From: Delphinus delphis
Lineage: Eukaryota > Chordata > Mammalia > Artiodactyla > Delphinidae
Assembly: GCF_949987515.2 (NCBI RefSeq)
Contig: NC_082689.1
Location: 3,910,001-3,974,000 of the forward strand
Reading direction: 5' to 3'
DNA length: 64,000 nucleotides
Part shown: piece by piece, positions 1-10,630 of the stretch
Position numbering within the stretch: the first letter of the stretch is position 1
Layout: every line of letters starts with the position of its first letter
The notes under the pieces: model-generated
Told to the model about the DNA's origin: nothing
The model's database searches: none
Seen by the model: the letters and a program-made list of their open reading frames with translations, nothing else
Position numbers and translations under genes: made by a program

Positions 1-350
1 TGAATTGTCTCCCCAAATTCATATGTTGAAGCTCTAATCTCCCCTCCATGCGACTGTGCTGGAGACAGGCTCTTTAAGGAGGGTAATTAAGGTTAAATTA
101 GGTAGTCAGCATGGAGCCCTGATCCCAGAGAACGGATGCCTTTATAAGGAGAAGCTCCCTCTCTCCTCCACATGAGGACACAGGAAGAAGGCGGCTGTCT
201 GCAGGCTGGGAAGAGGGCTCTCACCAGAACCTGACCGTGTTGGCATGCTGATCTTGAACTTACAGCTTCCAGAGCTGTGAGAACTAAATATCTGTTGTGT
301 AAGCCCCGCAGTTTATGATATTTTGTTGTGTTAGCCTGAGTGGACGAGGA
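1..350 (+). mobile_element. MaLR-type LTR (MST/MLT1-like), cut by the window edge
   Basis: The stretch reads like a mammalian MaLR (ERVL-related) LTR from near its 5' end. It has the opening about an ORF-less 'tcatatgttgaagctctaatctcc', a 'taattaaggttaaatt' block, 'cacatgaggacacaggaagaagg', and a close with 'agctgtgagaactaaatatctgttgtgtaagcc'. In the family this last block carries the AATAAA polyadenylation signal, here mutated to ACTAAA. No internal region follows, so it is probably a solo LTR or fragment. The family call is from recognition of these blocks; the MST versus MLT1 subfamily is not resolved. Confidence 0.75.
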
Positions 351-1785
351 CCGTGGGCTTGAAGAGGAAACGGTGAGTGTGCTAGGACCTTACCAGGGGA
401 TGCAAGGGGCTTGACCAGTCTCTGAAAGATGACTCTTTCTACCTGTGTGTAGGTGGATTACACATGCGCACACACAACCATAGGACTGATAAAGAGAGAA
501 AAGGAGAAGGACGCTGGGGAGTGAGGGTGGACAAAGGGGGAGGTTTCTGTGAAGGATGTTCAAGTTTGCTCCCTTTCCTCAGAGGTCACAAATATAACCT
601 CTACTGACCCAGGGAAATACCTGCTACAGCTATTAGCTGAAAGTGCGAGGTTGAGCACAGCTGCAGGTCTGACTAGTAGGATTTTACCGTCAGAGGTGAG
701 GAACCCCAAAACAGGCCAGTCTTCTTTGTTCAAAAATAGTATTGAAAAAGCAGCCACCTGAGAAACTCCTTCCTTGCCCTGCCCTTCTCTCTCAAGAAGA
801 AATTCTCTTGGGTTCTGGCTGTATGATGGCTTCCTGTCAATTAACACAAGCACATAAACAATTTCTTTAAACGTCACAATCTAACCCTACCTCTATCAGA
901 GCATATAAATAAAATGTCAATTTGTTGACTCTTCTAAATGTCCCTTATTTTCTCCTTTTTTTCCTATGAACATCTGTATATTTCAAGAAACGTTCTTTTT
1001 TCTTCTTCTTCTTTTCCCAAAATAGAGGGAGACAAGCATATAACTAAACATATAAAAATGCAGGTGACAGTTTTCTTAATGTTTTGTATTCTTTGGATGG
1101 AGTCATAAGGGGTGCAGCTTTGGAAGCTGGCATGCATAATCTCTCACCTGTTCAAACATCACGGTTTTGCAAGGTTGGTCCTTCTGTCAATCACCACCTG
1201 CAAAGCCTTTGCTGTGAGTCTGCTGAGTCAGCCAGTGTCCTAGCCGTTGATGGGTGGAAATCTCTCTTGTGTGTGTGAAGGCTCCTGGCAGGGCAGCTGG
1301 TGACTGTTATTAGCTGAATGGAGTGATATTTAAAGATATGATTAAAAATGGGATGTAAAGAGAAACAGGGTGTCAAGAGCGTCCAGACACTCCCAAGTCT
1401 TCGAAGCCTTACACGATTCTAATTTCCCACAGGTCTGCTTTTTTGTTTTGTTTTGTCTTTTCAATTAATGAAGAATCAAGGGAGTTACTGGAACTCAGAA
1501 TTGAGTCAGAGGTTAGAATTTAGAGTCTGACAGCCCTCAGGTGAATTGGTGGATAGTCCATCCTTTCTGGGTTTGGGAGATGGTTTTCTGATTTCTTGCT
1601 CAGATTTCTCAAGAGTCCACTGAGAAGGTGGTCCATGGGGTCTCCAGTCATGAGGAGTTTGTGCCCATGGAAGTTACAGAAGTCAGCCTTGCAACTTCCA
1701 GCATCCTTTGATGACACTGACGGAAGAAGTAAAGAGGTCACGTCATGCTTGCTTCCTGGGAGGCTGAAAGGGCAAACTAGAGGCA
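351..1785. other. Unique non-coding stretch
   Basis: No gene or recognisable repeat is seen. There is a pyrimidine-rich tract at about 950-1018 and a small GTTTT-rich tract near 1440-1458. Short open frames on both strands (for example 549-761 plus and 560-877 minus) overlap one another and lack protein character or splice context. Confidence 0.5.
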
Positions 1786-2200
1786 CATATTACGGTGATT
1801 GTCTGTGTTTTAACTCAGACTTGTGGGTGTCTAGATACTGGCTTCCATGCTTTTTTTTTAATTGGGGTATAGTTGCTTTACAATGTTGTGTTAGTTTCTG
1901 CTGTACAGCGAAGTGAATCAGATATATGTATACATACACCCCCTCTTTTTTGGATTTCCTTCCCATTTAGGTCACCACAGAGCATTAAGTAGAGTTTCCT
2001 GTGCTATGCAGCAGGTTCTCATTAGTTATCTATTGCTTTTTACTAGCCATGTGACTCTGGGTAAATTATGTAAATATTCCGACCCCCAGCTTCCCCATCT
2101 GTAGAATGGGAATAACTGCCGAGCTCATAAAGTTGTCACGCAAGTCAAGTGCAGGGCCGTCACGGGCACGAGGTCAGCCCTCTTCTGTGACAAGCAGGGG
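1786..2200 (+). repeat. MIR SINE, split by an L1 insertion
   Basis: The left part (about 1786-1848) matches the middle of a MIR around 'gtgtctagatactggcttccatgc'. The right part resumes at about 2041 with 'actagccatgtgactctgggtaaat' and continues through 'cttccccatctgtagaatggg', the conserved MIR core. The two parts join in the correct MIR order once the L1 fragment between them is removed. MIRs are ancient tRNA-derived SINEs common to all mammals. Confidence 0.7.
1849..2033 (-). mobile_element. L1 3'-UTR fragment, antisense
   Basis: The sequence is the reverse complement of a cetartiodactyl L1 3' end. It starts with a T run (the reversed poly-A), then 'agttgctttacaatgttgtgttagtttctgctgtacag', and ends in 'ctcattagttatctatt'. 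It is strongly 5'-truncated. The 8-mer TGCTTTTT occurs at both borders (1848-1855 and 2034-2041), consistent with a short target-site duplication, and the insertion separates two halves of a MIR. Confidence 0.85.
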
Positions 2201-3744
2201 CTGAGGGTCATTGTTGTGTATGCTATGTCAAATAAATAATAAGAAAGATCCCAGCAGAGGAATGCCATGCCGTTATTTTATCATCCTAGGACCTGGTACA
2301 GGATATAGGTCTTGGTAAGTACCATGCTGGGAAATCGTTTAACAACGATTTGGGAGAGAAATGATACGTGCAGTAAAACGGATGCTACGGATCTTTTATG
2401 GGGAATAAAAGGCAAAGCAATACAAACTGTGCTTCACTTTTTCCTGGACTAGATTCATATTCAGAATTTTATGGTAAATGACTTACTCTGTTCAGATCAA
2501 TGTCATCCCCGGATACCACATTCCCATCTTTATCAAGATCCTCTGGTGACAGATCTTAGTCTTTAGTGTAAAAAGTACCTTAACCTTGTGAGAAAAAAAG
2601 AGATGCATGGATGATGGATAAAACTGAAAAAATGAAAAAAAGGAGATTCTAAGGAAGCAATCAGAAAAGATATAGTAAAGGGATGAAAAAGTTCATACGA
2701 AGGATGAAACACAGTTATAAAGCCTCCTACGTGTATCTAATAGGCAGGGGGTCTCAGGATCTCATTACTCAAGAGAGCACTGAAAAATTAGCAACAGGAC
2801 TATTTTAGCAAACCGGTGCAGTTAGAGGGAAAACGTATCCTACACCCATCAAAACTATGAATGAGCAGTTGCTTAAAGTTTGGGTTGAACTCAGGTTCAT
2901 TAGATTTAAAATGACCTTGGCCAGCTTATAAAATCACCATCAACTTTGAAAAATTGTTAAATTCCTAATCACACCCAGCAGCTGATTCTTGATTTAAACA
3001 GGTCTAATCAGCCCCTCCCAATGATGGCCTTAACTGACCTCTTACAGTAGCAGCCTAATTAGTTGAAGAGGAACTGCCCTTATGGAAGGTTTAGAATCTC
3101 CAGAGGGTAGGTCCCTGGAGGAAGGACCCTGGGCAGGCCAGTAGGGCGGGGTGTCAAGAAAAATTGGGAAAAGGCTTTGAGAGCCACTCGGAAGCTGGGT
3201 TGTGGGTCTCTGGAGTCTGTATACCTTCTCTTGGTCTAAATTATTTTGCAATTCCAGGCTTTCCTCTCTCTATTCATATTTTGAAATTTAAAAGAACAAA
3301 GGTAAAAAACAGCGCTAGAGATTCTTAGAAGTTCACTCTCCTTTTGGATGATAAATAGTCTTTATTTTGGGTGATAAATAGCCTTAATTCTCCTTTCCTA
3401 GCAGCGTAACCAAATGACTTTTTCTCAAAAGAAGTCAAAACTCTCTAAGGAAATCATCTTTAGCTAGTAGAATTTAATTCTGTTTTAGACCCACTGTTAA
3501 GTCCTCTTGTGATAAAACTATAAGGTTACCATTATATTTTCCTCATTAAAAAGGATAGCCTACAAAATGGAGTTAGTTTGAGATATTGAAACATTTTCTT
3601 AAAGGAAAGTTTCATCCATGAACATGATTGAATAAAGCAAGTCTTTCCCAAGGTGAGTCTGAGGATTGTCAAAGTTTCCCTTCACATATTTTCAGCAGAA
3701 GGACTTTTCTATTGTAACTACCTGGGGATATTTGCAGTCATTTC
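2201..3744. other. Unique non-coding stretch
   Basis: No gene is recognised. An imperfect direct repeat, TGATAAATAGTCTTTATT at 3349-3366 and TGATAAATAGCCTTAATT at 3372-3389, is the only local structure seen. Confidence 0.45.
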
Positions 3745-3830
3745 ATTTCCAGTCATTTACCCCACGAATGTTCACTGCACACCGACTACATCTCAGTGTT
3801 GTGCTGGGTGCTGGGAAGAGAGAATATATA
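3745..3830 (-). repeat. L2 LINE 3'-end fragment
   Basis: The 'gttcactgcacaccgactacatctcagtgttgtgctgggtgctggg' order resembles the reverse complement of the L2 tail (gagcacctactatgtgccaggcactgttctaggtgctgggg). It is short and diverged, so the call rests on one block. Confidence 0.5.
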
Positions 3831-6800
3831 ATGCAGAGTGAGGAATGCAATAATTTCCTGAGAGTCTCTCTTTCTGTGGAAAGGCTTCCTTGAGGGTTTG
3901 AAATTTGGGTTGGACTTGGGAAAACAAACAAAGTCCCTTTCCGGTGGCCACAGTTGCGGTGGGATTTTGTGTAGAGGGGACAGCAACACCCAGTGGGCAC
4001 AGTGGCCTGACCTGCAAACAGGGTGCTCCATTGTTGGAGTGTCAGGTGAAAGGTGGGGTGCGGGCATTGGGATGGACCTGGACGGGTGTGCAGGGGCCAG
4101 GTCATGCCCCCTACGGAGCTGTAACTGGAATCCATAGTCAATGAGGAGCAGGGAAGTGCCTCAAACAGGAGAGAGAGATTAGCAGTCTGGTGTTTCAGAA
4201 GAATCCTTGTTAATAAGGAAAGGAGTATTTGGAAGAAATGGGTTTAGATAGATGGAGACCAGCTAGGCCACTGCTGCAATAGGCCAATTAAGGCCATCGT
4301 GGGAGTGGCTGGGAAAGTCGGGCTTGAAAGGTGTTCAGAAGGGACGGTCCTCACTCATCTTGCGGACCTTGGTTTCTAGATGCAGAAACTGCAGAGGTGT
4401 TGGTGCTGCCAGTCCGGATACAGTATGCTGTAGATGGGATGCGGAATAATTCTATTTGTCTACTTAGAGATCTAGAAAGCTCTGGGGTGTGGAGAGGGCA
4501 GCTGGATGTAGGCAGGGCTCTGGAACAGAGGGATATTTAAGAGTCATCAGAAGGTAAGTAGCAGCTGCAGCCCTGGGGGCTGAGAAGAGGAAATTCCACA
4601 GGAGAGGGTGGTAGCCCCCAAGAGACAGACACAGATTGCAGTGGTTAGATGCTCGCTCAAGGCCACATGGATAATGCCAGAGGGTAGGGACTGGGTCCCC
4701 GGGGGCCAGTGGGGATTCTGATTCTACCACCTGTGCTGCTTTTCCTCTGTCCCACCTCATCTTCATGATGCCGGCGAACTTACGTCCTTGTCTCGATTAC
4801 TCAAAAAAGCTACAACGTTTGTAGAATTCAATGTGTTTGTTCTCAAAGGCAAAGTTTTGGAACTAATCAGAGTATATTTGGCCTTTTAATCACTCACAAA
4901 ATGAATGCCTTTCTGACTCAGGGAAAGCAGTTCACATATTATTGAAAATTTTAGACCAGAGCATGGACTTCAAACTCCTTAACAGTGGATAGGACTTTTG
5001 TACAAATTTAAATAAATGGATAACAAAATAAATAAATTTGATAGATGAAAGTGGGTTGACCTGATTGAAGGAGGGGATGGGTTCTCTCTGCTCCAGTCAT
5101 TGGTCCTCCTTTTCACCCCTGGGGGAGAAGGCACTGGACCCAATGGTTGTCCCCTAGTTGGGTTTCCCAGTGGTTGTATGGGGTGATATAAGGCCGGAAC
5201 CAAGTGTGGAATGGCAGACGACGAACAGAGGGTGGGATGGTGAGGTCTGGGAGACGCCCATATTGATGCACACATCTTGATACTCATGGGTCTCAGATAT
5301 CACGGGTTACCGTGAATTTAGCGATGATCTTAAGTGAGCTGATGTAAAGTCTCAGTGGCCAGCCTCTTTCAGATGTGTTCAGTCCTGTCATACTTACACA
5401 GCCACCGCCAAAGGGAGGCCCTAAGATCACATCCGCGTGTTATTCCTCTTCCTACCTACCTGTGCATGGACTTCCTACCTCTGCCACCTCTGCTCGCTCT
5501 GGAATCAAGGTCCTAGCGTGGAGTACGCGACTGCCCTGCGATCTGCAGCAGCTTGGTTCCGAGGCCAACGCAGGGAGTCCGAGACAGATAAGGAAGTTCC
5601 TGGGAGTGATTGCCATGCACGCAGAAGGCAATCTTCCGCAGGTATTTGCTTTGCGGTTAGTTAAAAACAAGCAGCAAAGTGTCTGATGTCATGCCGTTTA
5701 CTTTAGCATTAAGGATATATTACGATTTGAACACAGATGGCGGTTTTCTGCTGTATTTTTGCAGAACTATCAGGAGAGGTGGGGAAAGGCACGAAGTGAG
5801 GTGAATACCAGACGAGAAACTTGAGAAAAGCAAATTCGCTTCAACTCTGAGTCTCCCAGTCGCATGTGATTGAACTTTCCTTTCATTGTCTTGTGAATGA
5901 AAAATGTTACCTGCCGTATCAGTAAACAAAGGATGCTGCAGGCTTCAGCCGCCCGCAGCGGGGCGCCCTAAGGGGACTCAGGATGAGAAAGCACAGGATG
6001 CTTGCCCCAGGTAGCTGAGATGCGGATGATTTCTGATTTCAATGAGCCCAGACTCCCGCATCTTCCCATACAAAGAAGCATGCTAAATTCCTTGACTTGA
6101 GATCCCTGGTTTTCTTTAATTAACAGTAATCTTTTAATGTTCCGACTACCTGGTCTTTGTTGAGGAAAACTCTGTATATCCTGGCCCCTCCCTTGCCTCT
6201 TTGGAGCAATCTGAGAGCCTGCCTCCCAGGCTTAAGTCCTCGGCAAACATAACATAACCTTCAAGTTATAGGTTGTGCATTTTCTTCAGTTGACACTCTC
6301 CATGAACTTCTGATGATGAATATCTCACTTTGAACATATTGTGTTGCCACAAAGATTCCAAATTTCAAAGATCCCCGGGAGGTTAGCATGTTCATGGGTG
6401 CAGGTTGGTACAGACTGATTGAAAAATACATAAAAATACTCACGTGAGGTCATAACTCATTGGTCCCAAAGCCCATGGGCACATGTTTAAAAGTCATGAG
6501 ACCTTTCTTTAGTATGCAAGTGGCACCTGGTGGCCACAGTGACTGCAAGGCTCCCTGAAGTAGGACAGAGCTCTGATATTCCCCCAGGGGTCTGCCACCC
6601 ACAAATTGGGAACCATGGCCCCAGGAAGCAGAAATCCTAGGATGTTTGGTTTCAGAGTTAATTTTCCATAAAGAGGTAGAATCTAACCTTCTGATGCTGT
6701 CATACCCCCTTATCCATCACAATAACAATATGCTCAAAGAAGCGAAGCCCGCTCCAAATGTCTTCTATTGGATCAATATGGCAGTTAAGCTCTGTTACCA

Positions 6801-7204
6801 TTGAAAAGGGCAATTACACAGTGGGTAAGCCAGACAGGAACTTTGGGAAACCGATGCATTGGAAGCCTCTGGAAGTTTATGAAGAACAAAAAGTGCGGTG
6901 AGAACCAAAATATTCTTTTTGCTCTGGGCTTTGGTAAAAAGATCCAGGATGTTGAATCATGGTTGCCTGGAGGAGTTTCAGAGAAACGTGACCTTAGTGG
7001 GGTCCAGGTGCCTCTTCTAATGGTCTGAATGGATTTGGATACAGAGCTTACAAAAGAGGGGGACTGGTCAGAAAATGCCTTCACGGGGCTTTGCCAGGAA
7101 ACTCAGGTGGGCACTGACTGTTGGCACCAATGGGAAAGTCCTTGACACAGACCCCATGGGGAAACTGGTTGAGAGGGGATCCAGCTGCTTCCTCTGATGT
7201 GGTC
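3831..7204. other. Unique non-coding stretch
   Basis: No gene or clear mobile element is recognised. The longest open frames (3743-4141 minus, 4464-4766 minus, 5375-5686 plus) overlap competing frames and have no recognisable domain. An AAATAAA-rich patch lies at 5005-5040. Confidence 0.4.
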
Positions 7205-7790
7205 ATGCAGAGGGAATATTTTGTTCATTTCTTCGTCCACTCATTCAGCGAATATCTGGGGGTATGGCAGGTGGGCACAGGGGGTCCCTGCTCTGGTAGA
7301 ACCTTTGTTCGGGTAAGGTGTGGGGCGAGGGGGACAGACAACAAGCAAATAAATAGGTAAACGTATAGAATACTTCCTGGTGTTCAGTGCCATGGGAGAA
7401 TGAAGCAGAGAGAGGAAAGGGTAACTTAGCACAGGGTGGTCCAGGAGGCCTCCTGAGAAGGTGATGTCCGGAGCAGAGCCCTGCAGGAAGTGTGGGTGTA
7501 AGTCGCACAGCGCTGGGAGACAGGAGTGTTTCATGAAGAGGGAGCATCACATGCAAAGCCCCTGAGGTGGGAGCCAGGAGGCTAGCGGATGGAGCAAGGT
7601 GAGGGGGAGGGAAGGGCGATTACAATATGGGGTCAGAGGGATCAGATGAGGCCTCCTTGAAGGAAGATGTGCTCCCGGTGAGGACTCACCGCGGTAGGGA
7701 GTGTTCTGAGTGAGCTGGAGACCAGGGATGCTTTTGAACGGCGGAGGGATGCAGTCTGACTGGCTTTTTCACTGCATCACTGGCTCAAGA
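7205..7790 (-). repeat. L2 LINE remnant, antisense
   Basis: This has the block order of a reverse-complemented L2 3' end. It shows a 'cactcattcagcgaatatctggggg' start, 'gggacagacaacaagcaaataaat', 'gaggcctcctgagaaggtgatgtc', 'gagcagagccctgcaggaag', and 'catgcaaagcccctgaggtgggagc'. Divergence is high and the far end is not defined. Confidence 0.6.
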
Positions 7791-7980
7791 GATGCCTTTG
7801 TCCGTGGAACTAACAGAGCCTGACTTGACTCTGTCCCAGATGGAGATCAGACTGTCCCTACACAGGATCATAGACACACCTCGGGCAGCTCCTGTCTCCC
7901 CTTCTGCAGTCCTGAATCCCATCGATGGCTCCGAGCAGGGGCTGCTCCCCACGGGCCAGGCCACAGGGCCAGAGCCCCTC

Positions 7981-8036
7981 CCTCCTGTCGCCCAGCTCGA
8001 GTCCCTTAGCAGGGTTAGACCCTGGTCCCACAGCCC
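7981..8036 (+). repeat. Copy 1 of a 56-bp dispersed direct repeat
   Basis: These 56 bases match 11572-11627 with four mismatches by eye. The core GAGTCCCTTAGCAGGGTTAG and the following ACCCTGGTC are identical. Similarity does not obviously continue past either end. It is not part of any repeat family I recognise. Confidence 0.85.
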
Positions 8037-8300
8037 CACCCTTGGAGGTGAACCCGGGGCTCAGCACGTCAAATGTGCACCCCGAGTGTGCCTCGTTTTC
8101 CTCAGTGCTGAAGGCCATTCCCGCCACAACTGAGATGTCCTCTTCTTCTGGATTTTGAGATGTTTGATGAAACCCTCAGTGAAATTGGTTATTGAATGTC
8201 TGCGTCTACTTCTCGAATCTCATCACATTTGTGACCACCTGGGAAGCAGTTCTGCCTGACAAGGACCCATTTCAATTCTGCACGTTAAACAGCTGTGCCC

Positions 8301-8420
8301 CAGGCACAGCCCCACCTCCCCCGATCCCTCCCTCCCCCTCAGCTTTTCTCAGTGCCTTTTGGGGCCTCATCCCTCTCCCCCCCACCCATCTACCCCCGGG
8401 TTTGTCTTCCCTCCCAGGTA
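8301..8420 (+). repeat. Pyrimidine-rich tract ending in an acceptor-like CAG
   Basis: This C/T-rich tract includes runs of seven or more C and ends in 'gtcttccctcccag' followed by GTAGGAG. The tract resembles a plus-strand splice acceptor, but no convincing exon follows, and low-complexity pyrimidine DNA is common. Confidence 0.5.
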
Positions 8421-9119
8421 GGAGACATTAACTTAAACAAGGCAACGTATGCCTATGGCTTGGGTCTGGTAGAATCAAGTTGCTTCTTGCCAAAGGCCAC
8501 TGTAAAACCTTTACCACGGGAAGCAAATGCAGTTGGCTTTCAGAGTAAGTAAGAATTCTAGTGCAGTCTTGGAGCGTGGGGGTACCTTGCACAGAGATAA
8601 TTGCACAAGAGGACTCTAGACCGTGCAATGCTGTGTCTTCTTAACATGCCTTTGCATATAATATAACTTTAGCTCTGAGTTCTGAGGTTTTCATCACCTG
8701 GGAGAATACGAAGCAGTCAGAAGCTGTGCCCGAGCCATCTTGGCATCCTTTCTCACAATCAGTATGACCAGCATCTCGCTGCCAGCCCTTGGCAGCCGCG
8801 GGGGAGCCCAGGGGAGCAGGGCAGGGTCCTCCCCTGTCCAGGGACTCACGATTTCCTAGGGAAGAGGCCCAGGTAAACGGAACCAGGGATCTAACCGGAG
8901 TGACAACCCGGTGACATGACTAATGCCCTTGAAGCGGGGGAGGGCAGTCATGCAGAGGACGGACCACCGGAGTCTTCAGGAGGAGGAGAATTTTCTCCGG
9001 GGCTAGAGAGGATCGGGGGTGGGTGAGGCAGGGGTGACACCGATGTTACTTCCTGAAAGCGGCTTCCAGGAGCAGGGAGGACAGGCGTGGACGGAGCCTG
9101 CAGCGGAGTCACTGCTTAC

Positions 9120-9582
9120 CTAACTTGTTCCTGAGTTTGTTCAGAAGAGCCAGCTCTTCAGGGCTTATTAGTTTGAGGTCCAGGGAGTTCTTCTGGGCAT
9201 CAAGAAACTCCAGAAATGATATCCGGAAGTTTCCATGCCTGTGTATGTTTTCCGAGGGAGACTCCACAGTGTCAGGTGATTCGCGAGGAGCCTGTGTCCC
9301 TGAGGCTGGAGCGTTGCCTCTGCTCAGGGCCCGCTCACCCCTGCTTTCTGTCTTTGACCCATGTCCAGGTCCTGCCCCCTCCATCCCCGAATCATGCTCA
9401 GTTCTCCCGCGTTTCTGAACTGCAGCCTCAGGATCCTTCCCGAGGCCCCTCGCACCCGCTGGGCTGGACTGGTGGCCGCTGGGCATGGTGGGTGGCCGGG
9501 AGAGACAAGATGAACTTGTCTGAATGCTCACTTTGCTCTCCATGTCCCTCTGATTTCCATGACAGGGTGTCTGTGTCAAGCT
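9120..9582 (-). CDS. Candidate coding exon of unknown gene (3' boundary at 9120)
   Basis: On the minus strand a frame stays open for about 460 bases from 9582 to a strong splice-donor match: exon end TTAG at 9120, followed by GTAAGCAGTG (reverse complement of 9110-9119). Past the donor the frame stops within a few codons, as expected for an intron. The last residues look protein-like rather than random: GNFRISFLEFLDAQKNSLDL (20 residues), then a leucine-rich segment ending LALLNKLRNKLG, which could form a helix or coiled coil. The upstream part is rich in S, P, G and E. No acceptor with a strong pyrimidine tract is obvious, so the 5' boundary is unknown and may lie anywhere up to 9582, where a stop sits at 9583-9585. 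I do not recognise the protein. A chance open frame in GC-rich DNA remains possible. Confidence 0.35.
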
Positions 9583-10332
9583 TTACAGCAAAAGTACGAA
9601 GGTCCCGGAGGAAAGTGGGCTCCTGTCCTGGGGTGTGGCCCTGGGGGGACATGAAGCAGGTGCAGCTGGTGATGGAGGAGGAAGGGCCTGGACCAGAGAA
9701 CCAAGGGGCTGCCAAGACTGAGGAGAGAGACAGAGCCGGGAGCTGCTGGCCGTCACAGTGGCCATGCCTCAGGTCCGGCCTGTGTGGGTCTGACTGCACA
9801 GCGCTTTGGGCTGGGGTCCAAGAAGTGGGTTTGGTTCTGGTTCTGCCCTCACTGTGAACCTTGGGCAAATGCTTCGTGTGTTTGGACGTCTGCTTTCTTG
9901 ACTGAACACGGGAAGGTGAAGTTCTCCGTGATCTCTTGGTGCAGACAGCTCCCAGGTTTACTCATATTCCTAGACGGGTCCACACAAAGCACTCAGAAAA
10001 TCTCAGCAGAGTTGAACTGAATGCGTCTCTGGATTGCACGGCCATCTCTTCATCATACCCTGTATGGCCAATAACAGCACCTTTAACCAACTAAGTAAGT
10101 GCCCGTTGGCGTGAACAAATGGCCGGAGGCCCTCGACCAGCAGGAACACCTAAGCAGCCTGGTCGGGTCGCGCACCCCAGGTCAATTAGAAACCTAACAC
10201 TTGTTTCGAAAATGTCCTTTCTGGCAGGCTTTAGGGAGTGAATTTTTTTCCAATAATGGGAGAGCTGGAAACGACTCAACTGGAGGAATAGAAGCCCCCA
10301 AAAGACGTAAGAAAAGTCAATGACAGCTTCTC
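9583..10332. other. Non-coding stretch beside the candidate exon
   Basis: If the minus-strand exon is real, this would be upstream intron. Overlapping open frames occur (9216-9857 plus, 9428-9868 minus) without recognisable domains. No repeat is identified. Confidence 0.35.
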
Positions 10333-10349
10333 AAAAGACAGTGAAAGGG

Positions 10350-10613
10350 TAAGGTGTGACAAAGTGAGAGAGTGGCATGGACATATATACACTACCAAAC
10401 GTAAAATAGATAGCTAGTGGAAGCAGCCACATAGCACAGGGAGATCAGCTCGGTGCTTTGTGACCACCTAGAGGGGTGGGATAGGGAGGGAGACGCAAGA
10501 GGGAAGAGATATGGGAACATATGTATATGTATAACTGATTCACTTTGTTATACAGCAGAAACTAACACACCATTGTAAAGCAGTTATACTCCAAAAAAGA
10601 TGTAAAAAAAAAA
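10350..10613 (+). mobile_element. 5'-truncated L1 with perfect target-site duplication
   Basis: This is the last part of an L1 3' UTR in sense orientation: 'gtgacaaagtgagagagtggcatggacatatatacac', 'gatcagctcggtgctttgtgacc', 'gacgcaagagggaagagatatggg', and 'accattgtaaagcagttatactcc', then a poly-A tail. It matches the 3' end of the large L1 at 50947-51222 closely. The 17-mer AAAAGACAGTGAAAGGG flanks it exactly at 10333-10349 and 10614-10630. The good duplication and low divergence suggest a fairly recent insertion. The usual AATAAA is AAAAAA here. Confidence 0.95.
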
Positions 10614-10630
10614 AAAAGACAGTGAAAGGG

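Larger units (their letters stand above)
7791..9119. other. GC-rich non-coding stretch
   Basis: This holds one copy of a 56-bp direct repeat (7981-8036) and a long pyrimidine tract (8301-8420). Several overlapping open frames on both strands (for example 7792-8133 plus and 7785-8039 minus) are explained by the GC-rich composition. No domain is recognised. Confidence 0.4.

Noticed and set aside
9216..9868. 213-codon plus frame and 146-codon minus frame around the candidate exon
   Set aside because: These are competing frames of the same GC-rich tract. Only the frame ending in a splice donor at 9120 has supporting signal.
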